DNA of 64,000 nucleotides from Hyphomonadaceae bacterium (lineage in GTDB: Bacteria > Pseudomonadota > Alphaproteobacteria > Caulobacterales > Hyphomonadaceae): positions 186,001 through 250,000 of the forward strand of contig JANSWU010000004.1 of assembly GCA_024743315.1 (NCBI GenBank). The letters run 5' to 3'. Numbering within the stretch: the stretch's first letter is position 1; every line of letters starts with the position of its first letter. Positions 10,219 to 20,061 of this stretch are shown here, piece after piece. The position numbers and the translations under genes were made by a program. The notes under the pieces are model-generated. The model was not told the origin of the DNA and searched no databases. It saw nothing but the letters and a program-made list of their open reading frames with translations.

Positions 10219-11151
10219 ATGGATCTTCGCATTCTCAACCTAACCGAAGAAAATCTGGCGCTGGCCGCGCGCGTGCTGCGCAGCGGCGGCTTGATCGGCT
10301 TGCCGACAGAGACGGTGTACGGATTGGCTGCGGATGCCGCGAATGAGGCCGCCATCGAGCGCATCTATGAGGCCAAAGGCCGACCAAAATTCAATCCCTT
10401 GATTGCGCATGTCTCAGACATCGAAATGGCGCAACGCGAAGGCGTCTTTCGTCCGGAAGCCTTGGCACTGGTCGAAGCTCATTGGCCCGGACCTTTGACC
10501 GTGGTCGTGGACGTAGCACCGACCGGCACGGTCTCAAAGCTTGCGCGCGCCGGATTGGACAGCGTCGCCCTGCGCATACCGGCCCACGCGATCCCGATCA
10601 ATCTGGTCGAAACGTTTGGCGGGCCTCTGGTTGCCCCATCTGCCAATCCAAGCGGCAAGATCAGCCCAACGACCCTGGATCATGTCATGCAGGATATGGG
10701 CGACAAGCTCGATCTGATTTTTAATGGCGGCACCTGCGCCGCCGGAATCGAGTCGACCATCATCGACGCCCGCGGAGAGCGCCCGGCGCTTTTGCGTCCA
10801 GGCAGTCTCAATCCGGACTGGATCGAGGAGATCTGGCCGGGACTCATACGACCTGACCTCAATCCGGCCGCACCGCGATCACCCGGCCAATTGCTACGTC
10901 ATTATGCGCCGCGCGCCGAGTTACGTTTGAACGCCAACGCCCCCGAGCCCGGCGAAGCCTATCTCGGTTTTGGCCCTGGCGCAGCAACCCTCAATCTCTC
11001 AGAACGCGGCGACTTGGATGAAGCGGCAAAAAACCTGTTCTCAATGCTGCGGGAGCTCGACCAAAACTATGACCGCATCGCCGTCGCCCCAATCCCAACC
11101 CACGGCCTCGGCGAAGGGATTAATGACCGCCTTACGCGCGCGGCGAAATAA
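10219..11151 (+). CDS. sua5: L-threonylcarbamoyladenylate synthase (Sua5/YciO/YrdC)
   Basis: 310 aa; GLIGLPTETVYGLAADA, KGRPKFNPLIAHV; Sua5 C-terminal domain. Confidence 0.92.
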   Translation: MDLRILNLTEENLALAARVLRSGGLIGLPTETVYGLAADAANEAAIERIYEAKGRPKFNPLIAHVSDIEMAQREGVFRPEALALVEAHWPGPLTVVVDVAPTGTVSKLARAGLDSVALRIPAHAIPINLVETFGGPLVAPSANPSGKISPTTLDHVMQDMGDKLDLIFNGGTCAAGIESTIIDARGERPALLRPGSLNPDWIEEIWPGLIRPDLNPAAPRSPGQLLRHYAPRAELRLNANAPEPGEAYLGFGPGAATLNLSERGDLDEAAKNLFSMLRELDQNYDRIAVAPIPTHGLGEGINDRLTRAAK

Positions 11152-11166
11152 GCGTATGTTGCCGTT

Positions 11167-12576
11167 ATGGATGTTTCGACTGAGTTTCTGAACGAAGCCA
11201 AAGCGCTGCTCGGTGACAAGGGCTGGCGCATGGATGCCGAAAGCCTCGAACAGGTTTCAACGCCTTGGCGTGGAACCTATTCGGGTCATACGCCCTTCCT
11301 GGCGCTGCCGGAGTCGACCCAACAAGTTTCTGATCTGGTCAAACTCTGCGTCAAACATGGCGTCGCAATTACTCCGCAAGGCGGCAATACAGGCTTGGTT
11401 GACGCCGGCACACCGCATGGTGAGATCACTCTTTCGATGCGCCGGATGCAGGCCGTCCGCAACATGGATCCGTTTAACAATTCTCTCATCGTCGAAGCCG
11501 GCGCGCCATTGGTCATCGCGCAAGAGGCGGCGGACAAAGCCAATCGCCTGTTTCCCCTCTCGCTCGGCTCGGAAGGCACCGCCACAATTGGCGGGCTGAT
11601 CTCGACTAATGCCGGCGGCGTCGCTGTCTTGCGCTATGGCATGATGCGCGATCTTATCCTCGGCCTTGAGGTGGTGTTGCCAGATGGCGAAATTTGGGAT
11701 GGCTTGTCCGGCCTGCGTAAAAACAATACCGGCTATGATCTCAAACACCTGTTTGCGGGCGCCGAAGGCACGCTCGGGATCATCACAGCCGCAACGCTGA
11801 AACTCTTCCCGAAAGTGGCACGCAGCTCAGCCTGGATCAGCTGCAAGAGCGCGCAGGATGTCGTTGAGCTGCTTGCCTTGGTGCGCGACCATGCCGGCGA
11901 TACGGTTACCAGTTTCGAGATCATTCCGGCCAATGCGATCGAGATGGTGCGGCTGGAAATGCCTAATGTTCGCGATCCCAACCCGTCTGAGCTGCCCTGG
12001 CGTGTCTTGTGCGAAATCTCGATGGCGAAGGAAACCCATGCTCGCGAACTGATGGAGACCGCGCTCGCAGATGCGTTCGAAAAGGGCCTCGCCGAGGACG
12101 CGCTCATCGCCGAAACGCTGACCCAAACCCAAAGCTTCTGGGCCATTCGCGAGAGCATCCCGCTTTGCAAACGCGCTTATGGCACCTCGATCAATCATGA
12201 TGTGTCGGTGCCGGTTTCTCAGATCCCGGCCTTTATGGACGCCACAGAAGCCGCAATTCTCGATCTCTCCCCGAGCGCTGAAATCGTCGCCTTCGGCCAT
12301 GTCGGAGATGGCAACCTGCACTATTCCGCCTGCGAACCGCGAGACGCGCAAGCGCCCACTTTGAGCAATTCCGCAGCACGCATCACCGAGATTGTTCACG
12401 AACAGGCTATGACGTTTGGCGGCTCGATTAGCGCTGAGCATGGCGTCGGACGCCTGAAGCGCGATGAGTTGGAGACGCTCCGTTCCCCGGCTGCAACGAA
12501 CGCCATGAAGGCGATCAAGAAGGCGCTCGACCCGGGCGGCATCATGAACCCAAATCGCGTTGTGCGCACCGATTAG
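11167..12576 (+). CDS. FAD-binding oxidoreductase (D-2-hydroxyacid/D-lactate dehydrogenase type)
   Basis: 469 aa; ITPQGGNTGLVDAG, FGHVGDGNLHYS, SAEHGVGRLK. Confidence 0.92.
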   Translation: MDVSTEFLNEAKALLGDKGWRMDAESLEQVSTPWRGTYSGHTPFLALPESTQQVSDLVKLCVKHGVAITPQGGNTGLVDAGTPHGEITLSMRRMQAVRNMDPFNNSLIVEAGAPLVIAQEAADKANRLFPLSLGSEGTATIGGLISTNAGGVAVLRYGMMRDLILGLEVVLPDGEIWDGLSGLRKNNTGYDLKHLFAGAEGTLGIITAATLKLFPKVARSSAWISCKSAQDVVELLALVRDHAGDTVTSFEIIPANAIEMVRLEMPNVRDPNPSELPWRVLCEISMAKETHARELMETALADAFEKGLAEDALIAETLTQTQSFWAIRESIPLCKRAYGTSINHDVSVPVSQIPAFMDATEAAILDLSPSAEIVAFGHVGDGNLHYSACEPRDAQAPTLSNSAARITEIVHEQAMTFGGSISAEHGVGRLKRDELETLRSPAATNAMKAIKKALDPGGIMNPNRVVRTD

Positions 12577-12592
12577 GGCTTAAGGCGGGGAT

Positions 12593-13282
12593 ATGTGCGG
12601 ACGGTTTTTCAGGCATGAGGTCAGCTGGGAGGAATATCATTCCTATCTCAACCTTTTTGAATATGCTGGCATCGATCCGCCCGCTGCCGCTTACAATATA
12701 GCGCCAACCCAGATTGCACCGATTGTCCGGATCGCTACTGAAGACGAGCCTGTGCCAGAGGGGGCACGCCATCTTGCGCCCGCGATGTGGGGCCTGGTCC
12801 CGAGCTGGTGGCGCAAGCCGCTCAGCGAAAAGAAATTCTCGACCTTCAATGCCCGCAGCGAAGGCGTTGCGACCTCCAACACGTTTCGCGGCGCGTTTCG
12901 GCACAAACGTTGCCTGGTACCGGTCAGCGGGTTCTATGAATGGACCGGCCCAAAAGGCAAGAAGACGCCGTTTGCAATCGGTCTGCGCAATCGGCGCTGG
13001 TTCTGCTTTGCCGGGCTGTGGGATCGGGCAACAATTGACGGCTCAGAGATTGACAGTTTCACCATCCTGACCACCACGCCGAATGATTTGATGGCGGGAT
13101 TGCACACGCGTATGCCTGTAATCCTGGACCCAAGCGATTATGAGCGCTGGCTCGACACCTCGTCACGTGATGTCGCGGACCTGTTCGAGCCGTTTGCAAG
13201 CGACGCTATGCATGCCTGGCCAGTTAATCCGGCCGTTGGCAATGTCCGCAATCAGGGCGTCGAACTAATCGAAGAAGCTTAG
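12593..13282 (+). CDS. SOS response-associated peptidase (SRAP/YedK/HMCES)
   Basis: MCGRFFRHE N-terminus with Cys2, AYNIAPTQ, FYEWTGPKGKKTPF. Confidence 0.93.
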   Translation: MCGRFFRHEVSWEEYHSYLNLFEYAGIDPPAAAYNIAPTQIAPIVRIATEDEPVPEGARHLAPAMWGLVPSWWRKPLSEKKFSTFNARSEGVATSNTFRGAFRHKRCLVPVSGFYEWTGPKGKKTPFAIGLRNRRWFCFAGLWDRATIDGSEIDSFTILTTTPNDLMAGLHTRMPVILDPSDYERWLDTSSRDVADLFEPFASDAMHAWPVNPAVGNVRNQGVELIEEA

Positions 13283-13297
13283 ACGAGGATTAGCGTT

Positions 13298-13376
13298 CCC
13301 CACGGCTCGTCCGTGGGGCCCAACACCCGATCGTGCGGCGCAAACCGGGAGCGACTTCGTCTCTCACGGCCCGGTT
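13298..13376. other. Two perfect hairpins in convergent intergenic region
   Basis: CCCCACGG-ctcgt-CCGTGGGG (13298-13318) and AACCGGG-N20-CCCGGTT (13343-13376). Confidence 0.4.
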
Positions 13377-13432
13377 GAAGCTTCTCGTGATGGGTTGCCC
13401 AGACAAGCTAGGCAGAACGTCAAACGGGGCGT

Positions 13433-14605
13433 TTAGGCCTTCACCGCCTCGATCAAGACATCACAGACTTTGTGGACCTGATTGGCTGACAGGTAAGGAT
13501 GCATGGGCAAGCTTAGCGAGTCTTGCGCCGCCGCTTCACAATTCGGCAAGCTGCCTTCTTCCGCGAGGTGCGAGAAGGCTGGCATCTGGTGGATCGCCAT
13601 GTCGTAATAGATACCGCTTGGAATGCCGGCATCCGACAGTTTCGCTCGCACCTCGGTGCGGTTGGGCACACGCACCGTGTAAAGTCCGTAGCCGTTTTCC
13701 TGGCCGTCCAAAGCGGTTTGCCGCGCAACGATACCTTCGAGGCGCTCATCGTAAATCGCAGCGGCCGCAATCCGGCGCTCGCGCTCGGCTTCGAACAATT
13801 TCATCTTCTCAACAACCACCGCACACTGAATAGAGTCACAGCGGCCATTGATGCCGACGCGGACAGATTCCTTGCGATTGTCGCCCGTGCCATGCCAGCG
13901 GATGGAACGCATGCGCTCAGCAAAATCCTTGTCCTGGCAAAGGATCGCACCGCCATCACCATAGCCCCCGAGGGATTTGGTCGGGTAGAAACTGGTCGCG
14001 GTGATCTCGGCAATATTACCGACCCACCGGCCCTGATCTTTACCACCAAATGCTTGCGCCCCATCCGCGATAACACGAAGATTATGCGCATCCGCAACTG
14101 CTTGGATGGCTGAATAGTCTGCTGGTAAGCCATATAAATCGACGGGCATGATGGCGCGCGGCGTCAGCTTGCCGTCGGCTTTCACCGCATCGATTTTGCG
14201 GACGAGATCAGCCGGGTCCATGTTGAACGTGTTCGGATCAATGTCGACGATGACCGGGAAGCCACCAGAGAGGAGCACAGCATTGGCCGTCGCATTGTAG
14301 GTGAAGCCTGGAATGAAGACCGCGTCGCCCTCTGCAATCCCCATCGCCAGTAATGGCATCACCAAAGCCTGCGTTCCCGATCCGACGGCCACAGCGTCAG
14401 CGCAGCCAGTAAACTCAGCCAGCTGTTCCTCACACTCGGTGACCTCGGGTCCGCCGATAAACCGGCCATGATCAAGAATGTCGATCCAGCGCTGTTCCAG
14501 CGCCGGACGAATGAGGGCCTGCTGCGTTTTAAGATCGAACAGCTGGATCGGGGCATCGTCTGGCAAGTCGATCAGAGCGGTGGTTTGGGTGTCGGAATAG
14601 GCCAT
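13433..14605 (-). CDS. DegT/DnrJ/EryC1/StrS family PLP-dependent aminotransferase
   Basis: 390 aa; DGAQAFGGKDQGRWVGNIAEITATSFYPTKSLGGYGDGGAI. Confidence 0.92.
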   Translation of the reverse strand: MAYSDTQTTALIDLPDDAPIQLFDLKTQQALIRPALEQRWIDILDHGRFIGGPEVTECEEQLAEFTGCADAVAVGSGTQALVMPLLAMGIAEGDAVFIPGFTYNATANAVLLSGGFPVIVDIDPNTFNMDPADLVRKIDAVKADGKLTPRAIMPVDLYGLPADYSAIQAVADAHNLRVIADGAQAFGGKDQGRWVGNIAEITATSFYPTKSLGGYGDGGAILCQDKDFAERMRSIRWHGTGDNRKESVRVGINGRCDSIQCAVVVEKMKLFEAERERRIAAAAIYDERLEGIVARQTALDGQENGYGLYTVRVPNRTEVRAKLSDAGIPSGIYYDMAIHQMPAFSHLAEEGSLPNCEAAAQDSLSLPMHPYLSANQVHKVCDVLIEAVKA

Positions 14606-14608
14606 GGA

Positions 14609-15526
14609 TCAGGCTCCTATCGTATGCAGGGCCGACAGCTCAGCTTGTTCGGCCATATGGACAGCAAGGGCAGCTTCGCGCCCGGGAATGGCACAAGCGC
14701 GCGCCCCAAGCGCACTTGCGAAAAAAGCCTCGTCCGCTGCGCCCAGCGGATCCGGCATAAGGTCAGAAACGTCCCCTCTGACTTCAAATGGAGTGGTGTT
14801 TTCAATTTCTCGGGTCAGGAAATTGATGGCAATCGTGCCGGATGGATAGGTCAAAACCATGCGACGGTCGCGCTCATTATGGCAGCGACTGGCGGTGATC
14901 TCGGCCGACCCGACAGCAAAACTCAATTGTGCCGTGGCTTCATCAATATGCGCGGTATGCGCGCTGCGACCGGTGGCTTCAACGCGAACCGCAGGGCCCA
15001 TCAGTTTGCCGACCATATCGAGATCATGGGTCATCAAATCCCAGATCACAGAGACGTCTCCAGCGCGACCATCAGGGGCGGGTGGCCCCATGCGCCAGGC
15101 TTCAATCCGTGTGGGAGTTTCAGCAATGTCAAACAAGCCCATGGCTTCCAGCACAAAGCGCTCTTGGTGGCCAACCTGAAGCACCAAGTCATGTTCATCG
15201 GCCATCGTTGCGAGCTGATCTGCGGCATATCCAGTGAGCGCCAAAGGCTTCTCAACCATGACATGGCAATTGGCATTCAGTGCGGCGCGCACAACAGCTT
15301 CATGATACGTGGCTGGACAGGCGACGAGGATCGCATCGCAACTGTCGAACAATGCATCTTGCGCTGCGAAAGATCGAACGCCGTGCGTCTCCGCCAATGC
15401 CGCCGCACGCGCTTGATCTGGGTCAAACACGCCAACGAATTCAGTGTTTTCGGATCCCGCAATCTTGCCGGCATGATAACCGCCAAAGACGCCAGCACCG
15501 ACAAGTCCGGTCTTTAGAGCTGACAT
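14609..15526 (-). CDS. Gfo/Idh/MocA family oxidoreductase
   Basis: 305 aa; GLVGAGVFGGYHAGKI, HVMVEKPLALT. Confidence 0.9.
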   Translation of the reverse strand: MSALKTGLVGAGVFGGYHAGKIAGSENTEFVGVFDPDQARAAALAETHGVRSFAAQDALFDSCDAILVACPATYHEAVVRAALNANCHVMVEKPLALTGYAADQLATMADEHDLVLQVGHQERFVLEAMGLFDIAETPTRIEAWRMGPPAPDGRAGDVSVIWDLMTHDLDMVGKLMGPAVRVEATGRSAHTAHIDEATAQLSFAVGSAEITASRCHNERDRRMVLTYPSGTIAINFLTREIENTTPFEVRGDVSDLMPDPLGAADEAFFASALGARACAIPGREAALAVHMAEQAELSALHTIGA

Positions 15527-15693
15527 GAACTACTCCACTCTCGCGGGGCGTAATCGCACTTCGGACCTATTAGTTGCAACTGAACTTATCGGTAAAAGCC
15601 ATCAAAAGGCATTGCGAATTCTTACAAGCCCCCTTTGCTTCCGGCGCGGCATCGTCCACATATCAACCGAGAAAAGACAGGAAGGATAAGCAC

Positions 15694-16719
15694 ATGACCG
15701 CGATCACATCGAAAGACTGGGCCCTCGCCAAACGTCCCGTGGGCGAGCCACAGACCGATGATTTTGCGCTGCAGACCAATGAAGCGCCTGCCCCCGCAGC
15801 GGGCCAGATCCAGGTCCGCAACACCTGGATGTCGGTTGACCCCTATATGCGCGGACGGATGTATGACCGCGAAAGCTATGTGCCGCCTTTCCAAATCGGC
15901 GAAGTGCTGCAAGGCGGCGCGGTCGGGCGCGTGACGGCGTCCAATCACCCGGATTATGCCGAAGGCGATTTGGTCCAGTCCATGGCAGGTTGGCGCGAAG
16001 CCTGGACGGCGGCGCCTGAAATGGTCATGGCGCAAAAACTGCCTGGCGATACCGGTCTCCCGGACAGTGCATTCCTCGGCATTGCCGGCATGCCGGGTCT
16101 GACGGCCTATGCGGGCATCTTGCGCGTCGCAGAGTTAAAAGAAGGCGACACAGTCTTCGTTTCTGGCGCTGCCGGCGCTGTTGGTTCGGCGGTGGTCCAG
16201 ATTGCAAAGATCAAAGGCTGCACGGTGATCGGCTCAGCTGGCGGGGCCGAGAAATGCGCCATAGTTAAATCGCTCGGCGCTGACGAATGCATCGATTACC
16301 GCGCCGCTGGCGACTATCAAGGCTTGCTCGCCGCCCTCAAAGCGGCTGCCCCTAAAGGCATTGATGTCTATTTCGACAATGTGGGCGGCGACCATTTCCA
16401 GGCCGCGATTGAAGCGGCGCGCCCGTTTGCCCGGATGGCGATTTGCGGGATGATCTCGCAATATAATGACACGGAACCGCGCCCGGGCCCGAACAATGTC
16501 ATTCAGATTGTCGGTAAGCAATTACAGATTCGCGGCTTCATCGTTTCAACTCATGCGGACATGTTGCCCGACTTCCAGCGCGACATGGTCGGTTGGATCA
16601 AAGGCGGTCAGATGAAGTTTGAAGAGACCGTGATGGAAGGCATCGAGAATGCCCCGAACGCGTTTATGGGTCTGTTCTCGGGCAAGAATACTGGGAAGAT
16701 GCTGGTCAAGCTGAGCTAG
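15694..16719 (+). CDS. NADP-dependent oxidoreductase (MDR family, leukotriene B4 12-hydroxydehydrogenase/CurA-like)
   Basis: MTAITSKDWALAKRPVGEP; VDPYMRGRM; VSGAAGAVGSAVVQIAK; start placed at 15694 inside the longer ORF. Confidence 0.9.
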   Translation: MTAITSKDWALAKRPVGEPQTDDFALQTNEAPAPAAGQIQVRNTWMSVDPYMRGRMYDRESYVPPFQIGEVLQGGAVGRVTASNHPDYAEGDLVQSMAGWREAWTAAPEMVMAQKLPGDTGLPDSAFLGIAGMPGLTAYAGILRVAELKEGDTVFVSGAAGAVGSAVVQIAKIKGCTVIGSAGGAEKCAIVKSLGADECIDYRAAGDYQGLLAALKAAAPKGIDVYFDNVGGDHFQAAIEAARPFARMAICGMISQYNDTEPRPGPNNVIQIVGKQLQIRGFIVSTHADMLPDFQRDMVGWIKGGQMKFEETVMEGIENAPNAFMGLFSGKNTGKMLVKLS

Positions 16720-16726
16720 GACGCTC

Positions 16727-17314
16727 ATGCGCCAATCGGTTTTCGACTATATTGATAATCTCGACACGCTTTTGGCGGTGATTGTCGGGGCGCTGCTCGC
16801 CACGGGCGGCGCCATGGCGGCGGAGCTTGTTCAAGAAAAGCTCGGGCGAAAACGTCGCGAACGCGATGCTGCGCGCTTTTTCGGCGAGATCTTGATGTCT
16901 GTGGACAGCATTCTCACCCGTGCGTTCAGCTCCATGGAGATTGGAGAACGCTGGGGCAGCGTATCCCTTCGCCTGTTCCGCACGGCCGTCAATGAAACGT
17001 CGATTTATGAGCGCAATCGCGAGCGTTTGTTCGAGATCAGCGACATGGAATTGCGGCGCAGTATTCACGTCCATTTCCTGACTAAAACGGTTCCGCTGCA
17101 CGCGCTGATCGACACTTGGCAAGAGATCATCGATTTGGAGCGGCAACTCGAAACCGATATTTCCTTAGCACCGGCACAAGTCGCGCATTTAACCGCTGAA
17201 CTCGAGACTCTTAAAGAATCGCGCATGGCCGCTTTGGAGTCCGTCCAGGAAAGACAGCCCGAAACATTACAGATTTGCGCACAATTGGAGCCGCTCGCCG
17301 GGTTGAATTTCTAA
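16727..17314 (+). CDS. Hypothetical protein, N-terminal TM and helical cytoplasmic domain
   Basis: 195 aa ORF 7 bp after the upstream gene and adjacent to the downstream gene; no family recognised. Confidence 0.65.
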   Translation: MRQSVFDYIDNLDTLLAVIVGALLATGGAMAAELVQEKLGRKRRERDAARFFGEILMSVDSILTRAFSSMEIGERWGSVSLRLFRTAVNETSIYERNRERLFEISDMELRRSIHVHFLTKTVPLHALIDTWQEIIDLERQLETDISLAPAQVAHLTAELETLKESRMAALESVQERQPETLQICAQLEPLAGLNF

Positions 17315-17316
17315 GC

Positions 17317-18231
17317 ATGTCCCGCCTATTTGACGCTTATATGATTGTTGATTGGTCGGCGGCGGCGAAGCCGGTGACGGGCGCCAATTCAATCTGGGTC
17401 GGGATTCGCGCCCGCGATGCACGCTTGAAATTCCAATTCTCGAGTACCAATCCCAAAACACGCCTCGCCGCCCGGCACTTCATCAAGGAAATGGCCGAGA
17501 AACTGATCGCGCGCGGCGATAAGCTTTTGATCGGGTTTGACTTTGCTCTGGGCTATCCAGCGGGGACAGCTAAGGCGATCGGCCTGGACATTTCGGCGAC
17601 AGCGCCTTGGGCGGCAATGCATGCGCATCTCGCCAGAAAAGTTAAAGAACGCGAAGACAATTCCAATGCCCGTTTCGCGCTCGCGGCCGGGTTGAACTAT
17701 GCGGCCTCAGGTGGCTCGCACCCGTTTTGGGGGGCGCCTAAACGCGATGTGGTCTCGACCCTATCTATGAAGAAAGGCGATTTCTCTGCTCCTGGCTCGT
17801 TGCCGGAACACCGGCTTTGCGAGCAGTGGATCAAGGCCAACTTCAAAGCCAACCCGAAATCGGTCTGGCAATTACTGGGCGCGGGGTCTGTTGGCTCGCA
17901 AGCCATGCTCGGCATTCCGACCGTCGCGTTTATAAGACAAGAGATCCCAAACTCACGCGTTTGGCCCTTCGAAACCGGGTTCGAAACGCTGACGCGTGAC
18001 GCCCTTGAAACCTTCGATTGCGTGATCGCCGAAGTCTATCCGAGCACCGCATCTGTGACCCAGAAACCGGGCGAAATCCTCGATCAGGCACAGGTCCGAA
18101 CCCTCTCTGAACGCCTCGAATCGCTCGATTCTACCGGGGAATTGGCCTCCGCCTTCGGTCCCCCAAATTCGCTTTCTAGTAGAGAAATTCACAAAATAAC
18201 TGCAGAAGAAGGGTGGATTCTGGCCAAATAA
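17317..18231 (+). CDS. Conserved hypothetical protein (MSRLFDAYMIVDWSA...)
   Basis: 304 aa from ATG 17317, 2 nt after the upstream stop; function not assignable. Confidence 0.65.
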   Translation: MSRLFDAYMIVDWSAAAKPVTGANSIWVGIRARDARLKFQFSSTNPKTRLAARHFIKEMAEKLIARGDKLLIGFDFALGYPAGTAKAIGLDISATAPWAAMHAHLARKVKEREDNSNARFALAAGLNYAASGGSHPFWGAPKRDVVSTLSMKKGDFSAPGSLPEHRLCEQWIKANFKANPKSVWQLLGAGSVGSQAMLGIPTVAFIRQEIPNSRVWPFETGFETLTRDALETFDCVIAEVYPSTASVTQKPGEILDQAQVRTLSERLESLDSTGELASAFGPPNSLSSREIHKITAEEGWILAK

Positions 18232-18336
18232 GGCTGAATCGCCCGTATTTATTGGCTTTTCGGGATTCACGCTCAATTCGAATCATGAACAATGCCCGCA
18301 ACGGCACATTCTGCCGTTCAACTAAGGGAGACCCCA

Positions 18337-18603
18337 ATGAACAAGGGTGAACTGACCAAAGCCGTTGCAGAAGCAGCAGACATGTCTCAGGCCGAAGCTG
18401 GCCGTGCCGTAGACGCTGTCTTTGATTCAATCGCTGGTGCGGTGAAAAGCCGTGACTCAGTTGCAATTGCTGGTTTCGGAACATTCGTCGCGAAAACACG
18501 CGGCGCACGTGAAGGTCGCAACCCAGCGACTGGCGAGACCATCAAGATCAAAGAGAAAACCTCTGCAGCTTTCAGACCGGCTTCCGCTCTGAAAGACATC
18601 TAA
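18337..18603 (+). CDS. hup: HU family DNA-binding protein
   Basis: MNKGELTKAVAEAADMSQAEAGRAVDAVFDSI...GFGTFVAKTRGAREGRNPATGE. Confidence 0.95.
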   Translation: MNKGELTKAVAEAADMSQAEAGRAVDAVFDSIAGAVKSRDSVAIAGFGTFVAKTRGAREGRNPATGETIKIKEKTSAAFRPASALKDI

Positions 18604-18627
18604 GGTCAATCGCGAAAGCGATCCTAT

Positions 18628-20046
18628 CTAAACGGCGTGCCGCACTTCGCGGCGCGCCGTTTTCCATTCCAAGAGGCCCCATTGCAAGGCCCCCGCAACC
18701 AGTAGCGTGATCGTGATCGCTTCCATCATGCCCTGCGCCCCGCGATCAAGACTGACCCCCATGTAATAGCAAAGCGGGATCATCAGCAGAAAGAACGACG
18801 CCAAGTGGATGGCCGAGGGCAGCCACACAATTCCTTGCGCCCGCAGCGCCATGGAGGCGGTCGCCTGCAAGCCATCAAAGGTCGTTGCCAAGGCCGCATA
18901 GATGAGCAGGCTCGAAATCGCGACCGCAAGCATGGTGCCGTCAATGCTGGCTTCCGAATTGACCAGGAGCAGCGCCACCTGATCTTTGAACACATAGATC
19001 AACACGGACAGGAAGACGCCGAGCACGAACGTCGCCGCAACGCCAAGCCGAGACGCATCCTTCACGCCTTGCAGGTCGCCGCGGCCATAATGCTCCGCTA
19101 CGCGGACACTCGTCGCGGTGCCGATGCCGAGGAAGAACATGAAGCAGAAGCCCATGACCTGAACTGAGTAGCCATACACGGCATTCGCAGCGACGCTGAT
19201 AAAGGCGGCGATCGAATATGTGAGGTTGAATCCCCCCCACTCGGCTATGTTTGAAATCGCCGTGCCGCCGCCGACTTTGATTTGACGGCCGGGTTCATTT
19301 GCAGGCGCAGCTTCAGACGGTTTGAGCGCCGGGGTCAGCCAGAGCGCAAAGCCGATCAGGGCAATCGTGATTGCCCAGCGTGAGCCAACGGTGGCCCAGG
19401 CCACACCCTCTCCGCCCATTTGCGGCATGCCCCACCATCCCAGTACCAGCGCAAGATCAATGACCAGATTCACGCCGACGCCGAGATACGACGTGATCGT
19501 TACAATCAGCGGCCGTCGCAGCGCTTCGAGATAATAGCTGCACACAGTTGAAATCATGAACCCCAGAAGGCTGAGCGACAGGATCTGCGTGATTAGGGCG
19601 GTCTCAGACGCAAACTCTTGCGGCGTCATCATCGCGCTGATGTCATCATTCGGATTGATGTCAACGAATAGCAAATTGAAGAGCGGCTCTGCGACGAGAT
19701 AAACAATCATCGTGACAAGCAAGCCGAGCCCAAGCGCCCAAGCCATACCCCGCCGGAAGATCCGACCCGACAAATGCTCCTCGCCGCGTCCGACCATTTC
19801 AGATGTCAGCACTTGCACGCCCAGCAGGATGCCCATACCGAAGCCGAGCGTGATCCCGATTGGCAGCCAGGAGTTGAGGATAAAGGCCAGCTCGTGCTCC
19901 TGGCCTTTCACCTGGCCGAGTACGATCGCATCCGTCAGGCCCATCAGCATCCACGACAGGCGTGAGATCGCGATCGGCCCTGACAGCCGCAAAAGGTCTA
20001 GAATTTCAGAGGCCCGCGCCCAGGCGGGCCATGCCCGCTGGGTCAT
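18628..20046 (-). CDS. MATE family efflux transporter
   Basis: 472 aa; SRLSWMLMGLTDAIVLGQVKG and 12-TM MATE pattern. Confidence 0.9.
   Translation of the reverse strand: MTQRAWPAWARASEILDLLRLSGPIAISRLSWMLMGLTDAIVLGQVKGQEHELAFILNSWLPIGITLGFGMGILLGVQVLTSEMVGRGEEHLSGRIFRRGMAWALGLGLLVTMIVYLVAEPLFNLLFVDINPNDDISAMMTPQEFASETALITQILSLSLLGFMISTVCSYYLEALRRPLIVTITSYLGVGVNLVIDLALVLGWWGMPQMGGEGVAWATVGSRWAITIALIGFALWLTPALKPSEAAPANEPGRQIKVGGGTAISNIAEWGGFNLTYSIAAFISVAANAVYGYSVQVMGFCFMFFLGIGTATSVRVAEHYGRGDLQGVKDASRLGVAATFVLGVFLSVLIYVFKDQVALLLVNSEASIDGTMLAVAISSLLIYAALATTFDGLQATASMALRAQGIVWLPSAIHLASFFLLMIPLCYYMGVSLDRGAQGMMEAITITLLVAGALQWGLLEWKTARREVRHAV
18631..18661 (+). terminator. Intrinsic terminator-like hairpin after hup, inside the 3' end of the convergent MATE gene
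   Basis: AACGGCGTGCCGC-acttc-GCGGCGCGCCGTT followed by TT. Confidence 0.6.
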
Positions 20047-20061
20047 GGTTAAACGTCCTGA

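Noticed and set aside
13433-15526. DegT aminotransferase plus Gfo/Idh pair as a surface-sugar biosynthetic cluster
   Set aside because: No glycosyltransferase, epimerase or polymerase genes nearby; only two generic enzymes
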